A DNA stretch of 64,000 bases from DTU015 sp012837895 (GTDB lineage Bacteria; Bacillota; Sulfobacillia; Fermentithermobacillales; Fermentithermobacillaceae). The translations under genes were made by a program, and so were the position numbers. A model generated the notes under the pieces. That model was not told where the DNA came from, did not search any database, and saw only the letters and a program-made list of their open reading frames with translations. The DNA is taken from the NCBI GenBank assembly GCA_050952085.1, contig JBMNKH010000004.1, positions 186,001 to 250,000 of the forward strand, in the 5' to 3' direction. Position 1 is the stretch's first letter. Each line of letters opens with the position of its first letter. Of the stretch, positions 30,966 to 39,759 are shown one piece after another.

Positions 30966-32045
30966 TCACCTGTAACTATCGTTAAGCAGAGCGTTTCTGT
31001 TCACCATCTCTATTTCCTCTTGGGTCACAGGCTTTTCAAAACTCCTGAATCCCGCCAGTTCGAAACCGTGTTTTTTTGCCAGTCTCGCGATACCGCTCAC
31101 CTGGGCTACCGAAAGGTTACGGCCAAGAGACCAGGTCTCGTACCTTTCTTCCAAGGCAAGGATCATGGTCTCAGCCATACACGCATAGCTATGGCCCCTG
31201 GGAAACCCGAAATCAAAGTTGAACTCAACGTCGCCCGGCACCTTCACGATTCCGCCTTCTATCACAAGCACGTCTTTTCTTTTTTGTTTTACTTCAACTG
31301 ACACATTCCGCGGCCGTGCAACGTCGCAAACAAGAGCTCCAGGCTTGAGGTCTTCAGGCTCTATGAGCACATCCAAAGCAGAACTTACGCATAAAATCAC
31401 ATCTGCCTTTCTGACGGCTTGCTTTACATCGGCGGCGATCCTGGGAACCATCCCTGTTTCCTTTGTAATCAGTCGCGAAACCCTCTCCAGCCTGGCAACG
31501 TTACGGGCAGTCAACGTGAGCTTGTATCCCCTGTTGGCAAGTATCAAAGCCAAGACCCGCCCGATTGAACCGGTTGCACCAAGAATAAGCACTTCTGCCG
31601 TGTCCATATCTATGCCAAGCAAGCTTGCCGCCTTTACAGTTCCTTCTATTGCAGTTGCCACTGTATAGCTGTTTCCTGTGGTTACGGCGATATCTACATT
31701 TTGGCTGACTGTTATTCCCGCATCGCCTACCACCGCAGTAAAAGCGCCAAGCCCGACGATCTTAGCTCCCAGGTCCTGGGCTACCTTTGCCGCATCTATT
31801 ATCTTCTTGATCACTTTGTCCTCTGGCATCCTAAGCATCATGGCCGGAGTAAGCGGACACGATATGAACCATCCGGAAGCGTTCCCGTATTCAGACTTGA
31901 CTCCGGTTATCTCGGAAAGCTTGAACGGCGGCACAAGCTTAAGCGCATGTTCCACAAGCTTTCCCGGGAGATACTTTGCCACCCGGAACTTGCGCGCTAC
32001 ATCGGATATTTCAACAGGGTGGACAATAAAGGCAAAACTACCCAT
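30966..32045 (-). CDS. Acyl-ACP-reductase-like / shikimate-dehydrogenase-like oxidoreductase
   Basis: 359 residues. The N-terminal half contains GLGAFTAVVGDAGITV and the TTGNSYTVATA segment that I associate with cyanobacterial acyl-ACP reductase-type proteins. A Rossmann motif (LGATGSIGR, near residue 153) follows, then CDVARPRNVS. Cyanobacterial relatives reduce acyl-ACP to fatty aldehyde; annotation pipelines often call Firmicutes members shikimate or quinate dehydrogenases. The substrate here is unknown. Downstream of a quinate-dehydrogenase-like gene and an HTH regulator on the same strand. Confidence 0.65.
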   Translation of the reverse strand: MGSFAFIVHPVEISDVARKFRVAKYLPGKLVEHALKLVPPFKLSEITGVKSEYGNASGWFISCPLTPAMMLRMPEDKVIKKIIDAAKVAQDLGAKIVGLGAFTAVVGDAGITVSQNVDIAVTTGNSYTVATAIEGTVKAASLLGIDMDTAEVLILGATGSIGRVLALILANRGYKLTLTARNVARLERVSRLITKETGMVPRIAADVKQAVRKADVILCVSSALDVLIEPEDLKPGALVCDVARPRNVSVEVKQKRKDVLVIEGGIVKVPGDVEFNFDFGFPRGHSYACMAETMILALEERYETWSLGRNLSVAQVSGIARLAKKHGFELAGFRSFEKPVTQEEIEMVNRNALLNDSYR

Positions 32046-32104
32046 AGTAACGTCACTTCCTTCTGAGTAACCGGCAAGGCAGGTATTGATGAGGTTTATT
32101 ATGT

Positions 32105-33028
32105 TTAAGCCGGAGCAGGATTGAGCACTTCAACTCTAGGCTTGAAATTCAACCTGTCCAACACTTCATTTATCTCCTGGTCTGTGATCTCGTCAGGGGA
32201 TTTCCCCAGCAGGGCAACAATAAGCCCTTCCATCACATTGGTACCGAATGAACGTCCGTCCATCTCAGGGGTTGTAGTAATAAGGGTGCTTACCCCCAGC
32301 CGCTTGAGCCATTGTACATCTTCTTCGGTTACAGTATTGGTTATGATTATCTTGCCCGTCATATCATCTGGCATGTACCTTTTCACATAATGAAAATCCC
32401 CTGCAATGATGTCGGCCTCATGGTAGTACCTGGCCTGTAGGGATTTGTTGCGGCCACTGCTTTCTTGCTTTTCGCCTGTGGGGTAAAGCATGGAAAACGG
32501 CAGTTTGACAACGATCGGCGCTATGAGACTTGCCACCCTGTCAAGGGCATTCAAGGAACGAAGGGGAATAGGAAGGTTAAGCACAAATACGAGGTCTCCA
32601 AGTATCAAATTACAACCGGTTTCCTGCAGAGCTTCAGCCATGCCGAAGCGGTCCATGGCGCATACCAGCAGCACTGTCTTGGCTTTGAAATCGATCTTGC
32701 CATGCCGGTCCAAATACCGGATGACCCTCCGCTCCAGCGTACCCTTGAGCCTTGAGCCGTCTACAATGGGTGTCTTTTGTGCAGCTCTTGCGATGGGGAT
32801 TGCATCTCTCAGGGTATACCTTTTCCTGCCGCACGCTACGTGTAGATCTATGCCGCCCATTCCAAACGCGTCCACTTTCCCGTCCAGCTCACGTATGATC
32901 TCGATTGCCTTATCAATGGAACCGTCAGTCCCTATCCGCTCAACGATTACAGTTTCACCAAGCAGTTCCTGCTCTGTCCGCTTGTCACGCTTTGACGAAC
33001 CTATGCTCACACTCACTATATGCTTCAC
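32105..33028 (-). CDS. Conserved protein annotated elsewhere as quinate 5-dehydrogenase-like
   Basis: 307 residues, soluble. Motifs include VSIGSSKRDKRTE at the start, AFGMGGIDLHVACG, VLLVCAMDRFGMAEAL and GRSFGTNVMEGLIVAL. I see no classical glycine-rich Rossmann loop, so the dehydrogenase name is doubtful. It lies between an HTH regulator and the acyl-ACP-reductase-like protein, suggesting a shared pathway. Function unknown. Confidence 0.6.
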   Translation of the reverse strand: MKHIVSVSIGSSKRDKRTEQELLGETVIVERIGTDGSIDKAIEIIRELDGKVDAFGMGGIDLHVACGRKRYTLRDAIPIARAAQKTPIVDGSRLKGTLERRVIRYLDRHGKIDFKAKTVLLVCAMDRFGMAEALQETGCNLILGDLVFVLNLPIPLRSLNALDRVASLIAPIVVKLPFSMLYPTGEKQESSGRNKSLQARYYHEADIIAGDFHYVKRYMPDDMTGKIIITNTVTEEDVQWLKRLGVSTLITTTPEMDGRSFGTNVMEGLIVALLGKSPDEITDQEINEVLDRLNFKPRVEVLNPAPA

Positions 33029-33040
33029 AGTAGCGCCCCC

Positions 33041-33574
33041 TTATAGTCCCTTGAGTTTGACGATCATGTCCCGCAGCAATTGTGGGTTCAGGTACACATC
33101 GCCTGTCATGGGAGATTGACCTATAACTATGGTAGAAACCTGGGTGTGCCTGTCGAGAAGGCCTTTCATCAATTCAAGCCTCTTGTCAGAACCTATGAGA
33201 ATCACTTTGTCGAAGCTGCGCACAGTGTTGATGAGCTTGAGTATTTCGTTGAGCAGATCAGCCCCGTTCTTCTGCCTTACCCAATCCCACCGCTGGCTGT
33301 CTGTCATGAGGAGTACAAAATCCACACCTTCGCCGGCTGCAAGCTCACGGATTTCGTCGCAGTTAGCTATGGGGAAGCCAATTATTGCAATGGAACCGCC
33401 TTTTCGTATCTCGCCCAACGTTTCAAGACGCGAAATAAAAGTCCTGTCAACACCGGTTATTCCTGCTACTTCAGCCTGGGACATACCTTGTACGCGCAAA
33501 CTCAGTATCTCATCTACCGCAGAGTCAATCTTCTGGCGGCTGATAACCTTATCACCTATCCTCACGAATTCCAT
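33041..33574 (-). CDS. HTH transcriptional regulator
   Basis: 177 residues from ATG 33574. An XRE-like helix-turn-helix covers residues 10-55 (MSQAEVAGITGVDRTFISRLETLGE). A Rossmann-like effector region follows (GSIAIIGFPIANCDEI; VDFVLLMTDSQRWDW; VILIGSDKRLEL). It ends 12 bp before the quinate-dehydrogenase-like gene, so it is probably their local regulator. Twin palindromes lie upstream at 33595-33615. Confidence 0.72.
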   Translation of the reverse strand: MEFVRIGDKVISRQKIDSAVDEILSLRVQGMSQAEVAGITGVDRTFISRLETLGEIRKGGSIAIIGFPIANCDEIRELAAGEGVDFVLLMTDSQRWDWVRQKNGADLLNEILKLINTVRSFDKVILIGSDKRLELMKGLLDRHTQVSTIVIGQSPMTGDVYLNPQLLRDMIVKLKGL

Positions 33575-33594
33575 GGTTCTACCACCACCATTCG

Positions 33595-33645
33595 TGTGCA
33601 CAATCTTGTGTACAATATCATACCAAGGGCGGTAGTTTGAGGCAA
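33595..33645 (-). promoter_or_regulatory. Promoter and twin operators of the HTH regulator cluster
   Basis: Minus strand: -35 TTGCCT (33640-33645), 17-bp spacer, -10 TATGAT (33617-33622), inside the 3' end of dusB. Directly downstream are TTGTACACAA (33606-33615) and the perfect palindrome TGTGCACA (33595-33602), centres 12 bp apart. Suits autorepression by the HTH protein. Confidence 0.5.
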
Positions 33646-34640
33646 GCAGAATCAGTAAAATATCCTGAGGCACGTCTTACCGTGTCAACCAGTTCAGGCC
33701 AGGACCTTGCGCTGTTCATGGCTACCCGGAGCTTGGATGCCCCTTTCATTCCCTTGAAGTAGAACGCAAGGTGTTTCTTGAGTTCGAGCATGGCCCGGTG
33801 TTCCCCGTACCTTCGAGCTGCACGGTTTAGATGATCTATGGCGAGGTCAAAACGCTCACTGTAGCCAGGCAGCTCAGGTTCACTGCCCCAAAGCACTTCA
33901 TGAAGGTTCCTGAATAAAAACGGGTTACCCAGTATGCCCCTGCCGATCATTATTCCCGAACATCCTGACTCACGAAGCTGTCTAATACCCTGTCCGGGAG
34001 AAGCAACGTCACCGTTGCCCACTACGGGTATGTTCAGGCTACGGGCCACCAGGGAGATGACATCCCAGTCTGCTTCCCCGCCGTAACCCTGAACTACTGT
34101 CCGTCCATGGACAGCAAGCATATCTGCACCGGCAGCCTCAAGGCGCGACGCAATTTCAGCTGCCTTGTCTCCACTGGACCACCCTATCCTGATTTTCACC
34201 GAGACCGGGAGCTTGGTTGCACTTTTTACGGCTTGCACGATTTCTACAGCCCTGGAAACATCCTTGAGCAAAGCGCCGCCTGCTCCCTGTGAAGTAACCT
34301 TCTTAGCCGGGCAACCCATGTTGATGTCAACTGCATCAAACAGCATATCCGTTTGATGAATCACCCGGACCGCTTTGGACATGTCATCAGGATCAGCTCC
34401 GAACAGCTGGACGGCAAGGGGCCGGTCATGTTCCGAATGTTCCAGCAGAGCAAGGGTAGCTTTGCCTCCCAAGGCTAACCCCTTGGCACTAATCATTTCT
34501 GTATAGCAATACGGGCAACCAAACTCTCTTAAGATCTCCCTGTAGACGGCATCGGTATACCCGGCTACCGGAGCAGCGACAAAAGGAGGCCATATCACGA
34601 GGTGTCCAAAGCGCAAAGGTTTCATCGTCTGATCCAACAT
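33618..34640 (-). CDS. dusB: tRNA-dihydrouridine synthase (DusB-type)
   Basis: 340 residues, FMN TIM barrel. VAAPVAGYTDAVYR at the start; DINMGCPAKKV carries the active-site cysteine; VKIRIGW, VHGRT and VVGNGDV are FMN- and tRNA-contact regions. It reduces uridines in the tRNA D-loop. Confidence 0.93.
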   Translation of the reverse strand: MLDQTMKPLRFGHLVIWPPFVAAPVAGYTDAVYREILREFGCPYCYTEMISAKGLALGGKATLALLEHSEHDRPLAVQLFGADPDDMSKAVRVIHQTDMLFDAVDINMGCPAKKVTSQGAGGALLKDVSRAVEIVQAVKSATKLPVSVKIRIGWSSGDKAAEIASRLEAAGADMLAVHGRTVVQGYGGEADWDVISLVARSLNIPVVGNGDVASPGQGIRQLRESGCSGIMIGRGILGNPFLFRNLHEVLWGSEPELPGYSERFDLAIDHLNRAARRYGEHRAMLELKKHLAFYFKGMKGASKLRVAMNSARSWPELVDTVRRASGYFTDSACLKLPPLV

Positions 34641-34657
34641 CGTCCACCTGTTAAGTA

Positions 34658-35080
34658 TTATTGAACTTCTGAGTCTTCAGCCGCAATACCCGCTTCAGCC
34701 ATGACTTTCTCATCTACATATATGGGCGCTTCCTTTCTGAGGGCAACAGCAATTGCATCAGAAGGCCTGCAGTCGATGCTAATAGTCTCCTCCCCTTTTG
34801 ACAGAACCAAGGAAGCGTAAAATGTCTCATTCTCGATTGCTTCGATCTTTGCCATCACAATCTCTGCACCTAGGTGCTCTGCTACACCTATGACCAGGTC
34901 AGCGGTTAATGGCCTCGGAGGTTTAACTCCTTGGAGCGGAAGTGCAATAGCAGTTGCTTCAAGCGCCCGTATCCATATAGGAACAAAGGTGGTCCTGGTA
35001 AGATCTCCGAGCAAGACTACTGCTTGATCAGCATTCTGATCAAGACCGATTCTGTCCACGGTGACCTGGATCAATCTCAT
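34658..35080 (-). CDS. DUF151 / bifunctional nuclease-family protein
   Basis: 140 residues of the BFN (DUF151) family: VVLLGDLTRTTFVPIWIRALEATAIA and SIDCRPSDAIAVALRKEAPIYVDEKV. Some relatives show DNase/RNase activity. The start is uncertain: ATG 35080 abuts AGGAGGG, and TTG two codons later has better spacing. It follows the phosphohexomutase gene with a slight gap. Confidence 0.8.
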   Translation of the reverse strand: MRLIQVTVDRIGLDQNADQAVVLLGDLTRTTFVPIWIRALEATAIALPLQGVKPPRPLTADLVIGVAEHLGAEIVMAKIEAIENETFYASLVLSKGEETISIDCRPSDAIAVALRKEAPIYVDEKVMAEAGIAAEDSEVQ

Positions 35081-35085
35081 CCCTC

Positions 35086-36465
35086 CTAGTCCCATATTAT
35101 TCGGCCAACCTGAGGATGCCCTGCAAGTTCTTCCTCTATGATCTGCTTAATCTCTTCAAGGTGTGACTGGGTTCTGCCTTCTGCCCTGAGCACCAATGCA
35201 GGCTGGGTATTAGATGCGCGGACCAACCCCCATCCTCCGGGTAATATTACCCTTACCCCGTCAACGGTAATGGTCTCGTATTGCTTTGAAAATCTCTCCT
35301 TGAGACTGTCAACAACCTGGAACTTGCACTCATCGGGGCAATCAACCCTGACTTCAGGAGTTGAGTAGTATTTGGGCACCAGGCTGATCAGTTCGTCAAG
35401 GCTCTTATCTGAATTAGACAACAAACGCAACAGCCTTGCCGCAGCGTAAATGGCATCGTCAAAACCATAGTATTCGTCCCTGAAAAACATATGCCCTGAC
35501 ATTTCGCCTGTAAAGAGGGCTCCTGTCTCCCTCATACGTGCCTTGATAAGCGAGTGCCCTGTGCGGGTAAACTCAGGTTTTCCGCCGAGTTCCCTTACCA
35601 CGTCAACGAGGGCTTGTGAACATTTCACCTCTATCAGGGCAAGAGCGCCAGGATGCTTTTCAAGTATTTCCCTCCAGAACACAGTCTGGAGTTCATCACC
35701 CCACACAGGCTTGCCTGAACTGTCAACTACCCCAATCCTGTCGGCGTCACCATCAAACGCGATCCCAAGATCAGCCTTGGTCTCTCTCACCCTGTTTATT
35801 AACTGTTCAAGGTTGCGGACTTGGGTAGGATCCGGGTGATGGTTGGGGAAGTTGCCGTCAGGCTCGAAAAACAGCGCTTCATACCTGGCACCTATGCCAT
35901 CTAACACCTGGCGGACAACCGGCCCTGCAGAACCGTTGCCTGCATCCACAATGCAGAATACTCCCTTGGGCCCAAGCTGTATCCTCCCAGCGATATCGCC
36001 TGCATAATCAGGCAAGGGATCTTTTTCGGTTACAGTGCCTGAGCCGTTTTCGAAATCTCCTGTTTCCGCAATTTCCCGGACTTCCTGAATCCCTTTCCCG
36101 AAAAGGGTATCACGCCCAAATCCAAGCTTAAACCCGTTAAACTCAGGAGGGTTATGGCTTCCTGTGACCATGACCCCTCCCTCGATGCCATATTTCATCC
36201 TGGAGAAATAAAACACCGGGGTTGTAGTCATCCCTACATCTGTAACATCTATGCCTGTATCGCAAAGAGCTTCCAACACCGCTCTTGAGTACGCATAGGA
36301 AGACAACCTGTTGTCCCTGGCCAGGACGGTACAGCTGATGTTGTGCCTTCTTAGAAGAGTTCCATATGCCCGCCCGATTATGTATGCGTTGGTCTCGGTG
36401 ATGTCTTCGCCAACTACCCCTCGAATGTCGTACTCCCTGAAGATCAGAGGATTTATCCGGTTCAT
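35086..36465 (-). CDS. Phosphomannomutase/phosphoglucomutase
   Basis: 459 residues of the alpha-D-phosphohexomutase family. Phosphoserine loop TGSHNPPEFNGFK, metal loop DGDADRIG, sugar loop GEMSGHMFF, and C-terminal phosphate loop RASNTQPALVLRAEG. It interconverts hexose 1- and 6-phosphates for cell-surface polysaccharides. PMM versus PGM cannot be settled by eye. Good AAGGGGG ribosome-binding site before ATG 36465. Confidence 0.93.
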   Translation of the reverse strand: MNRINPLIFREYDIRGVVGEDITETNAYIIGRAYGTLLRRHNISCTVLARDNRLSSYAYSRAVLEALCDTGIDVTDVGMTTTPVFYFSRMKYGIEGGVMVTGSHNPPEFNGFKLGFGRDTLFGKGIQEVREIAETGDFENGSGTVTEKDPLPDYAGDIAGRIQLGPKGVFCIVDAGNGSAGPVVRQVLDGIGARYEALFFEPDGNFPNHHPDPTQVRNLEQLINRVRETKADLGIAFDGDADRIGVVDSSGKPVWGDELQTVFWREILEKHPGALALIEVKCSQALVDVVRELGGKPEFTRTGHSLIKARMRETGALFTGEMSGHMFFRDEYYGFDDAIYAAARLLRLLSNSDKSLDELISLVPKYYSTPEVRVDCPDECKFQVVDSLKERFSKQYETITVDGVRVILPGGWGLVRASNTQPALVLRAEGRTQSHLEEIKQIIEEELAGHPQVGRIIWD

Positions 36466-36572
36466 ATCTTAACCCCCTTGTATCCTACATTCTACCCTGC
36501 CTGGGCAATTCCTTTACTGGATAACTGACCAAGGGATAAGGCAAAACTAGTACCGTTAGGAGGTGACCCGTT

Positions 36573-36890
36573 TTGACTGAGGTAAAATGCAAGGTCAGTT
36601 CATGCCATTACTGGGGTCAGGGGGATATCTGCGAAGCAGATACCATTCTCATCGACCAGGACCAGATGCGGTCAGATACCACCAGGATGGAAGTATCATC
36701 GCTGGAGTTCCCCGGTGACAGGCAGTCATTGGACCAACAGAGGTCAAGAACCCGTTCCCAGAGAGACCGCCACAGGATGGAAACCGGCATGATAGGGGCC
36801 ACAGACTCAAGGAAAGGCCATTCTGCCCGGACCTCAGAAGCTACCTGCTGCAGGACTTTCAGGCCCAGAGGCTCACCCAAACTGACTTGA
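36573..36890 (+). CDS. DUF1540-type small cysteine protein
   Basis: 105 residues from TTG 36573 with GGAGGTG upstream. VKCKVSSCHYWGQGDICEAD is a DUF1540-type cysteine motif, and CCRTFRPR near the C-terminus is its usual partner. The linker is rich in Arg, Ser, Gln and Asp. The family is common in spore formers and of unknown role, probably metal-binding. A terminator follows. Confidence 0.72.
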   Translation: MTEVKCKVSSCHYWGQGDICEADTILIDQDQMRSDTTRMEVSSLEFPGDRQSLDQQRSRTRSQRDRHRMETGMIGATDSRKGHSARTSEATCCRTFRPRGSPKLT

Positions 36891-36924
36891 TTCCAGCTGA
36901 TTTACACCTGCATTAAATTGCCCG

Positions 36925-36950
36925 GAGAGGCCGTAAGGCCTCTCTTGTTT
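36925..36950 (+). terminator. Rho-independent terminator of the DUF1540 gene
   Basis: Perfect stem GAGAGGCC-GTAA-GGCCTCTC followed by TTGTTT on the plus strand. Confidence 0.8.
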
Positions 36951-37722
36951 ACGCCCGGGTGTTCATTTTGTGAATCAGGTACAGCCCTTCCAGGGTCAAA
37001 GTAGGATCAACATCAGTTATGGTTTCCGATTCTGAAGCGACAAGTTGGGCGTGCCCTCCTGTAGCTACAACCCTCGGGCTGCCGCCCAGTTCTGCAGATA
37101 TCCGTTTTACCAGGGCATCCGTTTGGCCTGCGAACCCAAACACTATGCCCGACTGCATACTCTGAATGGTATTCCTGCCGATTGCCTGGGGCGGCCTGAC
37201 CAGTTCTATCCTGGGCAACCTGGCAGCTTTGGAGAAAAGTGCATCGGTAGCAGTCATGATGCCCGGAGCGATAGCTCCTCCCATGTAATCGCCGTTTTGA
37301 GATATGGCATCGAAGGTGGTAGCAGTCCCAAAATCGACTACTATTACAGGCCCGCCATACTTGTGATAGCCTGCAACTGCGTTGGCAATCCTGTCGGGCC
37401 CTACCTCTTTGGGATTCTCGTATTTGATGTTGACACCTGTCTTTGTTCCAGGGCCGACTACCAGGGGGCTTATCCCTAAGTACACACGCATGGCTTTTTC
37501 AAACACAGGCGTAAGGGGCGGAACAACAGATGCAATCACGCCACCGGCCAACTCATTCTTGGCGACGCCTGCATGCTGGAGCATCCATTGAAGCAGTAAG
37601 CCGTATTCATCTTCCGTCTTGTGATTTTGCCCGGCGATCCTCCAGTTGCACCGGACCCTGCAGCTGTCATCCAAGAGCCCGACTACTATGTGTGTATTGC
37701 CGATATCTACTGCAAGCAGCAA
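36949..37722 (-). CDS. coaX: Type III pantothenate kinase
   Basis: 257 residues. Phosphate motif VDIGNTHIVVGL at the start, GPDRIANAVAGYHKYG, and DFGTATTFD with the catalytic aspartate region. First step of CoA synthesis. TTG 37722 is 6 nt after GGGGAGG. It lies downstream of an ECF transporter S component. Confidence 0.95.
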   Translation of the reverse strand: MLLAVDIGNTHIVVGLLDDSCRVRCNWRIAGQNHKTEDEYGLLLQWMLQHAGVAKNELAGGVIASVVPPLTPVFEKAMRVYLGISPLVVGPGTKTGVNIKYENPKEVGPDRIANAVAGYHKYGGPVIVVDFGTATTFDAISQNGDYMGGAIAPGIMTATDALFSKAARLPRIELVRPPQAIGRNTIQSMQSGIVFGFAGQTDALVKRISAELGGSPRVVATGGHAQLVASESETITDVDPTLTLEGLYLIHKMNTRA

Positions 37723-37750
37723 CTTAACCTCCCCCTCATGTCAAGACCGC

Positions 37751-38479
37751 TTATGCTGCCGGCCTCTCCTGTCCCCTTAACGGCCGGGTACCTCTGTATA
37801 TCAAATCCGTTAGTATCATGGCAACCAGGGCCTCAGGTATTCCATGGGTAATTCCCACTGCAACAGCTGCTTGAACAGGCACGTATTTGAACAGCACTGA
37901 AAGTCCCATTACCCCTATAGTGTTTGTGATACTGCCGGACACAGCGGCCAGGGCGGGCCCTTGGTTGCCGCTTTTCCGGTTTATTAAGATGATAGCTGCC
38001 GCACCTGCTGCTCCCAGCACAACAGCAGCTGCCCAGCGCCAAGCTACAGGCTGGCCCGCAAAACTCCAATACCCTGTGTGCCCCAAGGCGGCCACAGTGA
38101 CACACATAAGAAGCACACGGCCAAGAGTACCACGGCCAAGGCGGAAAACATAATGGGACACTACTCCAATCAGAATACGGGGCAAGAAGGCAACCAGCGG
38201 ATTCGAAAACATGAGCTTGGCTATGGGGTTGGGGTTAGTCTGGGCCCTCCACAAACTGAACCCGCCAAAAATGGCGCCGACGAGGGCACCTGCCACCGGC
38301 CCTTCAAGAACACCTGCCAAGATAGTGGGTATGTGCATAGTGGTGGCTGAACCTGCCGGGGTTGGCACAGGGATGAACCCACCCACGGGCATAAACCCTA
38401 AGGCGACAGTCATGGCCCCAAGCAGGCCTACCAAGGTGATCTTACGCGTAGATAGCTTCAATATAGAAGGCACCTCCAT
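37751..38479 (-). CDS. ECF transporter S component, possibly for pantothenate
   Basis: 242 residues with about six hydrophobic segments; the N-terminal part (ALGFMPVGGFIPVPTPAGSATTMHIPTILAGVLEGPVAGALVG) is typical of ECF S components, which bind vitamins and use a shared energising module. Position 28 bp before coaX suggests pantothenate or a related precursor, but that is inference. Confidence 0.72.
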   Translation of the reverse strand: MEVPSILKLSTRKITLVGLLGAMTVALGFMPVGGFIPVPTPAGSATTMHIPTILAGVLEGPVAGALVGAIFGGFSLWRAQTNPNPIAKLMFSNPLVAFLPRILIGVVSHYVFRLGRGTLGRVLLMCVTVAALGHTGYWSFAGQPVAWRWAAAVVLGAAGAAAIILINRKSGNQGPALAAVSGSITNTIGVMGLSVLFKYVPVQAAVAVGITHGIPEALVAMILTDLIYRGTRPLRGQERPAA

Positions 38480-38615
38480 TCCGGCTTCCTCTCCCGGGAA
38501 TGCCGTTGGACTTCATATCCTGGATAAACTAATGGTGTGGCGACTTGACATCTGCCACCCTTTTGTCTCTTATTCAGTATATATTCATCAACATATGCTA
38601 CGTCAAACTAAGTTT

Positions 38616-39632
38616 CTACAAATCCAGGTCGCACCTTGCAGGAACACCGGCTAACCCTTGGCAGCCCATTACAGCGTCTACCACAGCTTCCCCGACAACC
38701 TGTTGTGCGGCAATGCCTATTTCCGCCACCAGGGACGCCCTCAGCCCGGGACTTTCAAAGGACCTGTACCCGCTCTTCCCTGTGGAAACCACAAAAACGG
38801 TATCCCCGTCAAATGGCGTAAATACAGGCCTTACTGCCTGGGCGAGGCCGCCTAGGGCCATGATGGCAACACGCCTGCATTCCTCCTTAGTCAATCCTGC
38901 ATCAGTAGCTACCACCCCGATTGTGGTATTGCGCCCTGCCAAATCACCGCTGTCGCTCCCGGAAATCCGGTCAAATCCTGCTAGATTTGAGCTGTGCCTG
39001 CCGGCATTCAGGAAGCGCCGGGAGTTGCGGTCATACGCTCCTGCAAGAATCTGTCCCGTGGCGGGATTGACTACGTCCCCAACTGCGTTAACAACCATGA
39101 CGCATCCTACAGACACCCCGCTTTCAAGCCGGATATACCCATTCCCCAGGCCTGATTTCATCAGGTACTGGGGGCCGAATAGTTTGCCAACGGTAGCGCC
39201 GATTCCTGCACCCACATTTCCTGAAAGGAGTTCCCAGCTCCCGGCGTTGATACAGGCAGCATACGCCATATCAGGAGTAGGGCGGCACCGGGGATCGCCC
39301 ATGGCTAAGTCGAATATTACCGCACCCACTACAATAGGCACTCTGGCTACTCCGGTGTCAAATCCGATACCCTTCTCTTCTAAGTATCTCACAACACCTG
39401 CAGCCGCATTGAGCCCGAAGGAGGAACCGCCGGTCAAGAATATACCGTGCACTTCATGCACGGTATTTGAAGGCCTCAGCAAATCGGTCTCCCGGGTACC
39501 CGGCGCCCCGCCTACAACAGCTACGCTGCCCACCGCCCCGTCTTCACACAAGACTACAGTAATGCCTGTGATGCCTTGTAAATCGCCGGCGTGGCCGATC
39601 TTGAACCCTTTTACATGTGCTATTGAACTCAT
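38616..39632 (-). CDS. P1 (S58/DmpA) family peptidase
   Basis: 338 residues. GIFLTGGSSFGLNAAAGVVRYLEE and GRNTTIGVVATDAGLTKEECRRVA are characteristic. These enzymes self-cleave before a nucleophilic Ser or Thr; the NTT segment (about residue 236) is the likely site. Relatives are L-aminopeptidases/D-esterases or beta-peptidyl aminopeptidases. No operon partner is obvious. Confidence 0.85.
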   Translation of the reverse strand: MSSIAHVKGFKIGHAGDLQGITGITVVLCEDGAVGSVAVVGGAPGTRETDLLRPSNTVHEVHGIFLTGGSSFGLNAAAGVVRYLEEKGIGFDTGVARVPIVVGAVIFDLAMGDPRCRPTPDMAYAACINAGSWELLSGNVGAGIGATVGKLFGPQYLMKSGLGNGYIRLESGVSVGCVMVVNAVGDVVNPATGQILAGAYDRNSRRFLNAGRHSSNLAGFDRISGSDSGDLAGRNTTIGVVATDAGLTKEECRRVAIMALGGLAQAVRPVFTPFDGDTVFVVSTGKSGYRSFESPGLRASLVAEIGIAAQQVVGEAVVDAVMGCQGLAGVPARCDLDL

Positions 39633-39653
39633 CTCTCACACCCTCTTACTTCA

Positions 39654-39706
39654 AGCGGGCTACAAGGCGCAGGATTGACCGCACCAGATGTAGCCCGCTT
39701 TTTCTT
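39654..39706 (+). terminator. Stem-loop with U-run on the plus strand
   Basis: An 11-bp stem, AGCGGGCTACA/TGTAGCCCGCT, with a 24-nt loop and TTTTTCTT on the plus side. Both flanking genes are on the minus strand, so the orientation is unexpected. Confidence 0.55.
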
Positions 39707-39759
39707 GGCATATCGCTTGAAAAACGCCCTGACCCTAGAATCCGGAACAAGCCTAAGAT

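Noticed and set aside
30966..32045. Classical shikimate dehydrogenase
   Set aside because: The N-terminal half does not look like AroE, and the GLGAFT/TTGNS segments fit acyl-ACP-reductase-like proteins better.
38480..38615. Riboswitch upstream of the ECF S component
   Set aside because: Looked for a known vitamin riboswitch core and saw none.
38545..39678. Plus-strand frame of 377 codons
   Set aside because: Antisense to the P1 peptidase gene, rich in Pro/Thr/Ser as expected of a shadow.
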